Shown here one piece after another: positions 1 to 6,974 of a stretch of 19,543 bases of DNA. How positions within the stretch are numbered: the first letter of the stretch is position 1; the number at the start of each line of letters is the position of its first letter. This stretch comes from UBA3305 sp002373555 (lineage in GTDB: Bacteria > Bacillota > Clostridia > Lachnospirales > Lachnospiraceae), in the NCBI GenBank assembly GCA_946612455.1, contig CAMOER010000043.1, forward strand, positions 1 through 19,543, in the 5' to 3' direction. The notes below the pieces were generated by a model. It was not told the DNA's origin. It ran no database searches and was given only the letters and a program-made list of their open reading frames with translations. The position numbers were made by a program, and so were the translations under genes.

Positions 1-322
1 TATTCGTACTGGTCTCTTCAGTATCGCCTGCATAAGCCGTTAAATTGTTTTCAATGTATATAGTGAAATATACATCGGCTTTATTTCCATATTGATCTGT
101 TACACAACACATATACTGAGCATTACTATTCCCCGTAACGGTAAGCGAACTCTCAGTACACTCCATTGCTTCCCATTCCCCAGAGTATTCCGTTCCAGTC
201 CATTTGCTCCAGGCATATGTCAATTGTCCCTCTGTACAAGTTGCAGCAACATTCAGCGTTGCCGATTCTCCGGCGTTCACTGTAATATTCGTACTGGTCT
301 CTTCAGTATCGCCTGCATAAGC
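1..322 (-). repeat. 285-bp direct repeat encoding Ig-like domain units
   Basis: Positions 1-37 and 286-322 are identical over 37 nt, and the similarity continues more weakly. The offset of 285 nt is exactly 95 codons. Both copies encode the inter-domain segment AYAGDTEETSTN. This is an in-frame domain duplication inside the secreted protein. Confidence 0.8.
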
Positions 323-994
323 AGCAAGATGATTTTCAATGCTGACATACATCTGGGCTGTAAGTGTTATGATTCCGTCAGACACATCACAGTGATACCA
401 ACCGGAACTAACCGGCTTTACAGTAACTGTATTTGTGTCTTTACCTTCCATAACATACCCTTGATTGTCATACCAGGAATATGTGAAACTAGGATCAACG
501 CCATCTACGCTAACCGAAAGTTCAACCTCTCCACCCGGTTCAACAGTATATGACTCCTCCGCTGGCTTCACATTCCATGTATTCTTTTTGATTTTAAACG
601 AGAACGAAATCTCACCGTCTCCAATTGCTGAAAGCTGGAAATACGATGTTTGCCCTGCCGTCAATTGCTTATATGCTACTGTCTCAAGCCCCTCGCTACT
701 AGTATAATCATCATAGTACAAGCAATTGATTGATACAGGATTCTCATGTACACTAGTTAATTCAGATTGAAACACATAAATGCCATCTTCCGGAGCGGTG
801 AACTGAAACCATTTTTCATCCTCTGAATTCTCGATTGTCACCTGACCCACGTCACCAACCGTAATCTTCTCTGCTGTCTCCTTGCTGTCACCAAGTGTTA
901 CATCCGACGCCAGGACTACGTTCGCAGTCTGCAGTGTGAATACAACACCGAGACAGAGGATCAGCATCAACAGTCCCTGCCAAATCTTCCTCAT
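1..994 (-). CDS. Secreted protein with PPC-like and Ig-like domains (C-terminus outside window)
   Basis: The reading frame stays open from an ATG at 994 to the left edge (331 codons), so the C-terminus is missing. AAGGAG lies 7 nt upstream of the ATG and fixes the start. The first ~29 residues form a signal peptide: MRK, a long hydrophobic core, then a small-residue site near VVLAS. Residues ~30-125 look like a beta-sandwich PPC-type domain, with phrases such as WFQFTAPEDGIYVF and LTAGQTSYFQL. Two or more Ig-like domains follow, each with Trp and Cys positions typical of an Ig fold (TYSWYDNQG, YHCDVSDG; YAWSKW, YMCCVTDQYG). The last ones repeat with a 95-residue period. By family analogy this is a surface or adhesion-type protein. 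The anchor (sortase motif, SLH or other) would lie left of position 1. The signal peptide and repeats are visible; adhesion is inference. Confidence 0.8.
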   Translation of the reverse strand, partial: MRKIWQGLLMLILCLGVVFTLQTANVVLASDVTLGDSKETAEKITVGDVGQVTIENSEDEKWFQFTAPEDGIYVFQSELTSVHENPVSINCLYYDDYTSSEGLETVAYKQLTAGQTSYFQLSAIGDGEISFSFKIKKNTWNVKPAEESYTVEPGGEVELSVSVDGVDPSFTYSWYDNQGYVMEGKDTNTVTVKPVSSGWYHCDVSDGIITLTAQMYVSIENHLAAYAGDTEETSTNITVNAGESATLNVAATCTEGQLTYAWSKWTGTEYSGEWEAMECTESSLTVTGNSNAQYMCCVTDQYGNKADVYFTIYIENNLTAYAGDTEETSTN

Positions 995-1024
995 GTCATA
1001 TCTCCTTTCACGTCGCATCTTCCA

Positions 1025-1053
1025 TTGACATTATATTAACGCGACTATATTAA
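1025..1053 (+). promoter_or_regulatory. Possible sigma-A promoter reading rightward
   Basis: TTGACA (1025-1030) is followed by a 17-nt spacer and TATTAA (1048-1053). It would transcribe the gene-poor region toward folD. On the opposite strand, TATAAT (1035-1030) could serve as the -10 of the secreted protein, but I find no good -35 for it. The two signals overlap, so at most one may be real. Confidence 0.35.
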
Positions 1054-1140
1054 TATTATCATTATTTATCTGTGTTTACAACCATAAAAACATTTGCGAG
1101 CATCTTCTTTTCCATGCAATTTCAACGGTATTTTGAAAAA

Positions 1141-1266
1141 ATACTGCCTGCTGTTGTGCAATTAATTTATCTTCTGTGATTAATACTGTCCTGCATTGTG
1201 CAATTACATACCTCCGGCGAGATAATACTGCCCCGCAATCACGAAATGATACTAAATATCTTGCCG
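1141..1266. repeat. Degenerate 42-nt tandem repeat (3 units) in a gene-poor region
   Basis: The interval 995-1574 (580 bp) holds no convincing gene. Within it, ATACTG recurs at 1141, 1183 and 1225, exactly 42 nt apart. Units 1 and 2 also share GTGCAATTA at the same offset. The motif reappears inverted as GGACAGTA at 1272-1279 and 1358-1365. Because 42 is a multiple of three, the minus strand shows a 14-residue periodic peptide in a 79-codon frame. That frame begins with GTG, has no ribosome binding site, and its peptide is not recognised. A decayed repeat element is the simplest reading. Confidence 0.5.
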
Positions 1267-1471
1267 AAAAAGGACAGTAGAAAGAGTCATTATCGTCAAT
1301 AATTGCACGGATCACCGGAAATTTTGCTGTCTTAAGCAGAAACCTTCAGCCAAACAGGACAGTAGTTTTTATAATGTCATCTCAAAATGCACAGAATCAT
1401 GATGGACCTTAAAATCGTGATAAAATCTGAAGGGAAATCCGCCTTTTCCCTCTTCCTTATTCTATATCTTT

Positions 1472-1481
1472 ATGCTATCAT
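1472..1481 (+). promoter_or_regulatory. Possible extended -10 promoter of folD
   Basis: The 10-mer ATGCTATCAT contains an extended -10 (TG-N-TATCAT). The best -35, at 17 nt spacing, is a poor TTCCTT (1453-1458). The same 10-mer occurs before the nitroreductase at 12926-12935. The leader would be ~90 nt and contains a small GC-rich hairpin at 1527-1542. Confidence 0.35.
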
Positions 1482-1574
1482 GCTTGTGTCCGAAGGAAAA
1501 GACGATAGACGTAGAATCATTTTCGCCGGGCCGCATTGCCCGCGGCCGCATGACCAGACAGAAGGAGAACCGCC

Positions 1575-2429
1575 ATGCCGAAGATCCTCCGGGGAGAACC
1601 CGTAGCAGACGCCATATGTAAGGAAATGAAAGAAAGATGTGAGAAGCTTGCGGAAAAAGGAGTCATCCCCACGCTGGTGATCCTTCGTGTCGGCGACAAG
1701 CCCGCCGATATTGCGTATGAGCGCGGTGCCGCGAAGCGCTGCCGGATGATCGGTGCACGTGTTTTCTCGATCGTGCTGCCGGAGGACGCAACGAAGGACG
1801 AGGTGCTCGCCCAGGTGGAGCGCATCAACAAAGACGATACGATCCACGGCTGCCTGATGTTCCGGCCGCTCAAGGACAGGGATATCGAGTCCGCCGCCTG
1901 CCGGATGCTGGATCCGGCAAAGGATCTGGACTGTGTCACTGCCGCTTCCCTCGGGAACGTGTTCATCGGCCGTTCGGACAGATATGCGCCCTGCACGGCA
2001 CATGCCTGTCTGGAGATGCTGAATTACTACGGTTATGATATCAAGGGAAAACGGGTGACCGTGATCGGCGCCAGCATCGTCGTCGGGAAACCGTTGTCCG
2101 TGCTCCTTGTGAACCATTCCGGCACGGTAACGATGTGCCATATCGACACCGTGAATACACCCCGGCACGCACGGGATGCCGAGATCCTGATCTCTGCGGC
2201 CGGTGTGGCAAAGCTTGTCGGCAAGGATTATGTCGCGCCCGGGCAGGTCGTGCTGGACGTCGGCATTAACAGAGACGAGAACGGGAAGCTCTGCGGCGAC
2301 GTAGATTTTGAAGCCGTATCGGAGACCGTCGATGCGATTACACCGGTGCCCGGCGGCGTCGGCGCAGTAACTTCCGCGGTGTTGATGAAGCATCTGGTGG
2401 AAGCAGCTGAAAGGGCTGTCCGCGATTAA
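1575..2429 (+). CDS. folD: FolD-family methylenetetrahydrofolate dehydrogenase/cyclohydrolase, variant active site
   Basis: FolD interconverts 5,10-methylene-, methenyl- and 10-formyl-tetrahydrofolate in cytosolic one-carbon metabolism. The product is 284 aa, the usual length. Family landmarks are visible: Y48 in the first catalytic segment, KDLD (116-119), PCT (139-141), the Rossmann segment ending in VVGKP (169-173), VLDVGIN (226-232) and the C-terminal PVPGGVG (257-263). Several key positions differ from textbook FolD. The Lys four residues after the Tyr is Ala52. The QLPLP substrate loop reads FRPLK (96-100). The Arg of GRS that contacts the NADP phosphate is Ala166. This suggests weak or absent cyclohydrolase activity and possibly NAD preference (inference). 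I recall similar variants in other Clostridia but could not check. The start follows AGAAGGAG at good spacing. It stands alone, with a terminator behind it. Confidence 0.93.
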   Translation: MPKILRGEPVADAICKEMKERCEKLAEKGVIPTLVILRVGDKPADIAYERGAAKRCRMIGARVFSIVLPEDATKDEVLAQVERINKDDTIHGCLMFRPLKDRDIESAACRMLDPAKDLDCVTAASLGNVFIGRSDRYAPCTAHACLEMLNYYGYDIKGKRVTVIGASIVVGKPLSVLLVNHSGTVTMCHIDTVNTPRHARDAEILISAAGVAKLVGKDYVAPGQVVLDVGINRDENGKLCGDVDFEAVSETVDAITPVPGGVGAVTSAVLMKHLVEAAERAVRD

Positions 2430-2514
2430 ACTCTGGCAGGACGAGAGGAAAACGCTCTGTCTCCAACAGTATAAAACCCGGGACAAGAGGATGTCCCCCT
2501 GTTCCGAATATAAG

Positions 2515-2542
2515 AAAAGCCCGGCATCAGCCGGGCTTCTTT
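2515..2542. terminator. Bidirectional intrinsic terminator between folD and the symporter gene
   Basis: A perfect 9-bp stem (2517-2525 with 2530-2538, core GCCCGGC/GCCGGGC) has a 4-nt ATCA loop. It is followed by CTTT on the plus strand and by CTTTTCTT-type tracts on the minus strand. It sits between the convergent folD and symporter genes and can serve both. Confidence 0.75.
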
Positions 2543-2599
2543 CCTCCGGAGCTGTACGACCTGCTCCTCTTTTTCATCAACCATCCGGGACAATCTTCC

Positions 2600-3997
2600 C
2601 TACTCCTGATGTCCCTTCTCCAATGTCTCCATCACCATCTTCTCATTATATCTGCTTAGGATCAGCGCGCCCAGCGTGCAGAACGCCACGGCCGTCACCG
2701 CTACGATCCGGAGCCCGACCGGTGAGGCCGTCAGGTCGTTGCTCGTGATATCCTGCGCGGTCCCGAGCACTGCCAGCGATGTAAATGTCAGCATGGCAAC
2801 GGACTGTCCGAACTTCATCGCAAATGTTCTCGCCGCGAAGAACATACCCTCTCTCTTCTCCCCGGTCAGGATCGCATCCTGCTCCGCCACGTCCGCAACG
2901 ATGGACTGCGGAATGATTCCCAGAAGTGCCATCGGGAATGCTGCGATCAGCACGATCAGAATGCCGCACACGATTCCAGGGAGCGGAAGGATCCCGATCA
3001 GTGCGGTGATCACATAGGCCACCGCAAGTCCGAGGAATCCCGTGATCACGAGTTTCTTCTTGCCGAACTTTTTCACCAGCTTCGACACGACCGGGTAGAA
3101 ACACGCAGACAGGATCGTCATGCCGCCCAGAAATACCGTGGTGTAAAACTCATCCAGCTGCATGGACACCTTGACAAAGAAAGGCAGTCCGGTCTGGAAC
3201 AGTGTAAGCCCGATCCAGTATGCGATATCCGAAGAAGCGAATTTCAGGAATTCGCGGTTCTTAAAGGTTGCTGCAAGGCTCTTAAATGTATCAGTATGGC
3301 TGGGCTCCGCGTCCACAAACTCCTTCTCGTTCAGCTTCATGACGGGAATCAGCATACAGATCAGTGCGATCACCGCGAGCACAATAAAGCAAAGGCGGTA
3401 GCTCATCGCATACCCGACCGTCTGCTGCAGCGGGCCGGCGAAAATGAACGGTAGATACGCCATCAGCGTTCCGAAGAAGAACGTCAGCGAGATTGCGGTC
3501 GAAATGTACATCCGGTCGTCCTGCGTTTTTCCGAACTCGGAAATGAGCGCGTTGTACGGTGTGCAGTACATCGTCATGAACAGATAGAATAGAATAAGGA
3601 AGCAAAGGATCCAGGCAATGTTGATGCCGCTGATCGTCTCCACCGGCGCAAAGAAGATCACGACTGTGATGACAGCAAACGGCACGGCTGCGATCTTCAT
3701 AAATGGCAGTCTGCGGCCCTTCGGATTGGTGCTGCGGTCGGAAAGGGATGCAATGAGCGGATCCGTGACCGCATCGAAGATCCGGCAGATGAAGGTGATC
3801 AGGCCCAGGACTGTGAGCACGCCGCCGATTACCAGACCGGTAGGGATATAGAATTTCGCGCCGGCCTCGACCGAGCCGGTGGTAGGCAGGTAAAAGGTGA
3901 CGAGCCAGGTGTTGATGATGCCGCCGAGGATCGACCAGCCGAGCTGGCCGACGGCGAAGATCCACATTTCTTTTTTGGTAAGTCTTCTGGTGTTCAT
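2600..3997 (-). CDS. MFS transporter, GPH (MelB-like) glycoside/hexuronide:cation symporter family
   Basis: This 465-aa membrane protein has about 12 hydrophobic segments, the length and layout of the glycoside-pentoside-hexuronide:cation symporters. The diagnostic MelB-type motif is seen at residues 72-88: RIFDAVTDP, then SLSDRS, with Asp75 and Asp79 at the cation-site positions and GRRLPF just after. The central cytoplasmic loop (~res 225-240) and the DE(Q)DAILTGEKREGMFFA segment before helix 11 are also typical. It probably imports a sugar or sugar acid with Na+ or H+; the substrate cannot be told from sequence. No glycosidase gene is adjacent to give a clue. The start follows AAGGAG 4 nt upstream, and a good promoter lies at 4034-4062. 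It appears monocistronic and ends at the shared terminator. Confidence 0.88.
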   Translation of the reverse strand: MNTRRLTKKEMWIFAVGQLGWSILGGIINTWLVTFYLPTTGSVEAGAKFYIPTGLVIGGVLTVLGLITFICRIFDAVTDPLIASLSDRSTNPKGRRLPFMKIAAVPFAVITVVIFFAPVETISGINIAWILCFLILFYLFMTMYCTPYNALISEFGKTQDDRMYISTAISLTFFFGTLMAYLPFIFAGPLQQTVGYAMSYRLCFIVLAVIALICMLIPVMKLNEKEFVDAEPSHTDTFKSLAATFKNREFLKFASSDIAYWIGLTLFQTGLPFFVKVSMQLDEFYTTVFLGGMTILSACFYPVVSKLVKKFGKKKLVITGFLGLAVAYVITALIGILPLPGIVCGILIVLIAAFPMALLGIIPQSIVADVAEQDAILTGEKREGMFFAARTFAMKFGQSVAMLTFTSLAVLGTAQDITSNDLTASPVGLRIVAVTAVAFCTLGALILSRYNEKMVMETLEKGHQE

Positions 3998-4033
3998 ACT
4001 TCTCCTTAAAAAAATAAGCGAAATGATGTGAAT

Positions 4034-4062
4034 ATCATAACAAAGAGGAGAGGAAAAGGCAA
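4034..4062 (-). promoter_or_regulatory. Promoter of the GPH symporter gene
   Basis: On the minus strand TTGCCT (4062-4057), a 17-nt spacer and TATGAT (4039-4034) lie ~37 nt before the ATG at 3997. Spacing is ideal; both boxes match partially. Confidence 0.5.
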
Positions 4063-4100
4063 GCTTGCCGCCCGATCCCCGTATGTATTAATTCATACGC

Positions 4101-4137
4101 AAAAAAATCCGCAGGCATTGCCTGCGGATTTTTGCGG
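4101..4137. terminator. Intrinsic terminator after groEL
   Basis: The stem pairs ATCCGCAGGC with GCCTGCGGAT around an ATT loop (4117-4119). It is flanked by A7 on the left and T5 on the right, so the hairpin ends transcription on the minus strand after groEL. In the other direction it shields the symporter promoter. Confidence 0.85.
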
Positions 4138-4144
4138 TAACAAA

Positions 4145-5764
4145 TTAATACATGCCGGGATCGGGTGCAGCCGGCATTGCCGGTGCGGGCTCCTTGATGG
4201 TAGCCACGACGGATTCGGTGGTCAGCAGTGTGGATGCTACGGAAGTAGCATTCTGCAGTGCACTTCTGGTAACCTTTGCAGGATCCAGGATGCCGGCAGC
4301 GATCATATCCACATACTCCTCGTTATAGGCATCAAATCCGTATCCTTCCTTGGATTCTTTTACTTTGTTGACGATGACAGCGCCTTCCAATCCGGCGTTC
4401 GCAACGATGTGGAACAGCGGCGCTTCCAGGGCCTTCAGCACAACTCTGGCACCGGTCTTCTCATCGCCTTCCAGCGTATCGGCAACAGCCTCTACGTCCT
4501 TGATGGCGTGGATGTAAGCGGAGCCGCCGCCTGCGATGATACCCTCTTCCACTGCAGCTCTTGTAGCGGCCAGAGCATCCTCCATACGCATCTTGGCTTC
4601 CTTCATCTCGGTCTCGGTAGCAGCGCCGACACGGATCACAGCTACGCCGCCGGACAGCTTGGCCAGTCTCTCCTGCAGTTTCTCTTTATCGAACTCGGAA
4701 GTGGTCTCTTCCAGCTGTGCCTTGATCTGTGCAATACGATCCTGGATATCCTTGGTGGCGCCAAGTCCGTCTACGATGATGGTGTTCTCCTTGGTGACCT
4801 TTACGCTCTTTGCACGGCCGAGCTGCTCCATGGTCGCTTCCTTCAGGTTCAGGCCGAGCTCATCGGAGATGACCGTGCCGCCTGTCAGGATCGCGATATC
4901 CTTCAGCATCTCTTTTCTTCTGTCGCCGTAACCGGGGGCCTTGACACCGACAACAGTGAAGGTGCCGCGCAGCTTGTTGACGATCAGTGTGGTAAGGGCC
5001 TCACCCTCGATATCCTCAGCAATGATGAGAAGCTTTGCGCCGCTCTGTACGACCTGCTCAAGGATCGGCAGGACTTCCTGGATGCTGCTGATCTTCTTAT
5101 CGGTGATCAGGATGTAGGGATCCTGCATCTCCGCTTCCATCTTCTCCATATCGGTGCACATATAAGCGGAAATGTAACCGCGGTCGAACTGCATACCTTC
5201 TACCAGGTCGAGCTCGGTGTGCATGGTCTTGGACTCTTCGATGGTGATGACACCGTTTCCGGAGACCTTCTCCATTGCCTCAGCGACCATCTCACCGACT
5301 TCGTCGCTGCTGGCGGAGATCGCTGCTACACGTGCGATCTGGTTCTTGCCGGAAATGGGCTGGCTCATTCTGGAAATTGCTTCTACTGCAGCATCCGTCG
5401 CTTTCTTCATACCGCGGCGAAGTACGATGGGATTCGCACCTGCTGCCAGGTTCTTCATGCCCTCGTTTACCATAGCCTGTGCAAGAACAGTCGCTGTCGT
5501 GGTGCCGTCACCGGCAACATCGTTGGTCTTGGAAGCAACTTCCTTGATCAGCTGTGCGCCCATGTTCTCGAATGCATCGGGAAGCTCGATCTCTTTTGCG
5601 ATGGTCACACCGTCGTTGGTGATCAGGGGTGAGCCATAGGATTTCTCAAGTACAACATTTCTGCCTTTCGGTCCGAGTGTTACGCGGACAGTATCAGACA
5701 GCTGGTTTACGCCGGCTTCCAGGGCTTTTCTCGCCTCTGCGCCGTATTTGATCTCTTTTGCCAT
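4145..5764 (-). CDS. groL: 60-kDa chaperonin GroEL
   Basis: GroEL forms the double-ring ATP-driven folding chamber in the cytosol with GroES as lid. The protein is 539 aa, close to the usual 540-548. Signature segments are all visible: TLGPKGRNV (29-37) and GDGTTTAT (85-92) in the ATP site, the apical-domain ILITDKKI, and AAVEEGIIAGGG near residue 400. The C-terminus ends in PAAPDPGMY rather than the GGM repeats of the E. coli protein. GGAGGA lies 8 nt upstream of the ATG. The gene is second in the groES-groEL operon, 100 nt after groES. That spacer holds a GC-rich inverted repeat (CGGAGC...GGCTCCG) that could act as an mRNA-stabilising or processing hairpin. Confidence 0.99.
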   Translation of the reverse strand: MAKEIKYGAEARKALEAGVNQLSDTVRVTLGPKGRNVVLEKSYGSPLITNDGVTIAKEIELPDAFENMGAQLIKEVASKTNDVAGDGTTTATVLAQAMVNEGMKNLAAGANPIVLRRGMKKATDAAVEAISRMSQPISGKNQIARVAAISASSDEVGEMVAEAMEKVSGNGVITIEESKTMHTELDLVEGMQFDRGYISAYMCTDMEKMEAEMQDPYILITDKKISSIQEVLPILEQVVQSGAKLLIIAEDIEGEALTTLIVNKLRGTFTVVGVKAPGYGDRRKEMLKDIAILTGGTVISDELGLNLKEATMEQLGRAKSVKVTKENTIIVDGLGATKDIQDRIAQIKAQLEETTSEFDKEKLQERLAKLSGGVAVIRVGAATETEMKEAKMRMEDALAATRAAVEEGIIAGGGSAYIHAIKDVEAVADTLEGDEKTGARVVLKALEAPLFHIVANAGLEGAVIVNKVKESKEGYGFDAYNEEYVDMIAAGILDPAKVTRSALQNATSVASTLLTTESVVATIKEPAPAMPAAPDPGMY

Positions 5765-5864
5765 GATTGATTCCTCCGATTATGTATCCGGAGCGGTCCT
5801 GCCGGGCTTCCGGCCGCCGGCTCCGATTTTCTTCCTATATTATATCCGCCCTGCGGGCAGATCA

Positions 5865-6152
5865 TTATTCCTCGATAATAGCGACGATATCGTTCTGCTT
5901 TACAACGATGTAGGTCTCGTCATCAAGCTGCACTTCGGTTCCCGAATACTTGGAATAGATGACCTTGTCGCCGACCTTGACTTCCATCTTGACTTCCTTG
6001 CCGTCTACCATTCCGCCGGGGCCAGCTGCAATGACTTCAGCCTGCTGGGGCTTTTCCTTTTCAGCACCGGGGATCACGATACCGGATTTCGTTGTTGCTT
6101 CTGCAATCAGCTGCTTTAATACGACCTTGTCTCCTAAGGGTTTTAACTTCAT
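5865..6152 (-). CDS. groS: 10-kDa co-chaperonin GroES
   Basis: GroES caps the GroEL ring. The product is 95 aa when started at the ATG at 6152 (MKLKPLGDKVVLK), which has AGGAGG 8 nt upstream. An in-frame upstream ATG at 6176 would add eight residues, but it would overlap the SD and has no SD of its own. The mobile-loop region (~res 15-32, ATTKSGIVIPG) and the roof segment with GGMVDGKE are recognisable, and the end IVVKQNDIVAIIEE is typical. It is the first gene of the CIRCE-controlled groES-groEL operon. Confidence 0.98.
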   Translation of the reverse strand: MKLKPLGDKVVLKQLIAEATTKSGIVIPGAEKEKPQQAEVIAAGPGGMVDGKEVKMEVKVGDKVIYSKYSGTEVQLDDETYIVVKQNDIVAIIEE

Positions 6153-6179
6153 CACGAATGCCTCCTGACTTCTCATTTG

Positions 6180-6206
6180 TTAGCACTCACATCATCTGAG
6201 TGCTAA
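6180..6206. promoter_or_regulatory. CIRCE operator (HrcA binding site)
   Basis: TTAGCACTC (6180-6188), nine spacer bases and GAGTGCTAA (6198-6206) match the CIRCE consensus perfectly. It lies between the -10 box and groES, in the usual place, so the operon should be repressed by HrcA and released on heat shock. hrcA itself is not in the window. Confidence 0.98.
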
Positions 6207-6215
6207 CCTTCGTCT

Positions 6216-6243
6216 ATAATAACACTTATCGCGTAAAAATCAA
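6216..6243 (-). promoter_or_regulatory. groES-groEL sigma-A promoter
   Basis: On the minus strand TTGATT (6243-6238), a 16-nt spacer and TATTAT (6221-6216) lie directly upstream of the CIRCE element. A TSS near 6209 would put the operator at the very start of the transcript. Confidence 0.7.
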
Positions 6244-6346
6244 TAGGTATTTTGAAAAAAGTCGTTTTAAATTTTCACTACCGGGAAATCAGGCTCCCCC
6301 TATTATTTATTTGGAATATTTTTATACAATCTTTTTTATTTGGGGC

Positions 6347-6375
6347 TTGCCGTTCCCCCTCTTTTATTATAAAAT
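6347..6375 (+). promoter_or_regulatory. Possible promoter of the acidic Cys-repeat gene
   Basis: TTGCCG (6347-6352), 17 nt, then TAAAAT (6370-6375); TATAAA at 6368 is an alternative -10 with a 15-nt spacer. It lies ~60 nt before the ATG at 6438. The rest of 6244-6346 is AT-rich and shows nothing else clear. Confidence 0.4.
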
Positions 6376-6437
6376 ACATTTTGATGCGGCCGACGCCGCG
6401 CAATTTCATTCCCATCCGGGAGAAAGGACGAAAGATC

Positions 6438-6884
6438 ATGAAGAATTTCACCAAACTTTTCCTGTTTTCTGCCGCGTCCGCTGCGCTTGGCGGAGCCGCC
6501 TATCTGTACAAATCCGGCAAGATCCCGTTCCTGAACAAGGACGAGGACGAAGATGAGGATTACGATTTCGAAGAGGATCTGACCGATCTGTTCGATGACT
6601 TCGAAGAGGCCGAGGCTGAGATCGCCGAGCAGGCTGAGGAAGCGCCGGAAGAAGCCTGTGAGTGTGCCTGCGAGACAGCGGAAGAAGCTGCTGAGGAAGC
6701 CTGCTACTGTGCCGAAGAGGCTGCAGAAGAAGTCAAGGAAGCTGCTGAAGAAGCTTGCTGCTGCGCTGAAGAGGCTGCAGAAGAAGTCAAGGAAGCTGCC
6801 TGCGAATGTGCCGAAGCCGCTGAAGAAGCTGTTGCTGAGGCTGTTGAGGAAGCAGAGACTGCTGCTGAGGAAGCCGCTGAATAA
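6438..6884 (+). CDS. Membrane-tethered acidic Glu/Ala/Cys-rich repeat protein, function unknown
   Basis: The start is set by an AAAGGA site 9 nt before the ATG. The 148-aa product has a short N-terminal hydrophobic segment (res ~5-25, ending AYLYKSGK), either an uncleaved anchor or a signal. A run of Asp/Glu follows (res 35-60), then a long Glu/Ala region (61-148). Ten Cys occur only in short clusters: CECAC (74-78), CYC (89-91), CCC (107-109) and CEC (122-124). Part of this region is an 18-residue tandem repeat. Such composition predicts a single long helix with Cys clusters on a restricted set of faces. The CxC clusters suggest metal binding or disulfide cross-linking, but this is inference. 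I do not recognise a named family; the N-terminus loosely recalls small YtxH-like anchored proteins. It is monocistronic with its own terminator. Confidence 0.8.
   Translation: MKNFTKLFLFSAASAALGGAAYLYKSGKIPFLNKDEDEDEDYDFEEDLTDLFDDFEEAEAEIAEQAEEAPEEACECACETAEEAAEEACYCAEEAAEEVKEAAEEACCCAEEAAEEVKEAACECAEAAEEAVAEAVEEAETAAEEAAE
6714..6799 (+). repeat. 54-bp in-frame tandem repeat in the acidic Cys-rich gene
   Basis: A 32-nt stretch beginning GAAGAGGCTGCAG at 6714 recurs identically at 6768. The period is 54 nt, i.e. 18 residues or five alpha-helical turns. The near-identity suggests a recent duplication. Confidence 0.8.
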
Positions 6885-6904
6885 TAACTCCCGAAAAGAA
6901 CACG

Positions 6905-6934
6905 AACCTCCCGCCGAAACCGGCGGGAGGTTTT
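6905..6934 (+). terminator. Intrinsic terminator of the acidic Cys-rich gene
   Basis: A perfect 10-bp stem, CCTCCCGCCG (6907-6916) with CGGCGGGAGG (6921-6930), an AAAC loop, an AA/TT extension and a TTTT tail lie 20 nt after the stop. It may also weakly stop the opposing yczE-like transcript. Confidence 0.9.
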
Positions 6935-6974
6935 CAATTGCATTTCTGTTGCTGCTTTACTGTTAGCGTATACC

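Noticed and set aside
1076..1315. 79-codon minus-strand frame with 14-residue periodicity
   Set aside because: GTG start without a ribosome binding site and no recognisable protein; the periodicity follows from the 42-nt DNA repeat.
1470..2486. 338-codon minus-strand frame opposite folD
   Set aside because: Antisense shadow; folD has full family motifs and a ribosome site.
4028..5632. 534-codon plus-strand frame opposite groEL
   Set aside because: Pure antisense shadow of groEL; Cys/His-rich composition and no start signals.
6252..6437. N-terminal extension of the acidic Cys-rich protein
   Set aside because: The region contains the probable promoter, and the ATG at 6438 has its own ribosome site and starts a hydrophobic anchor.
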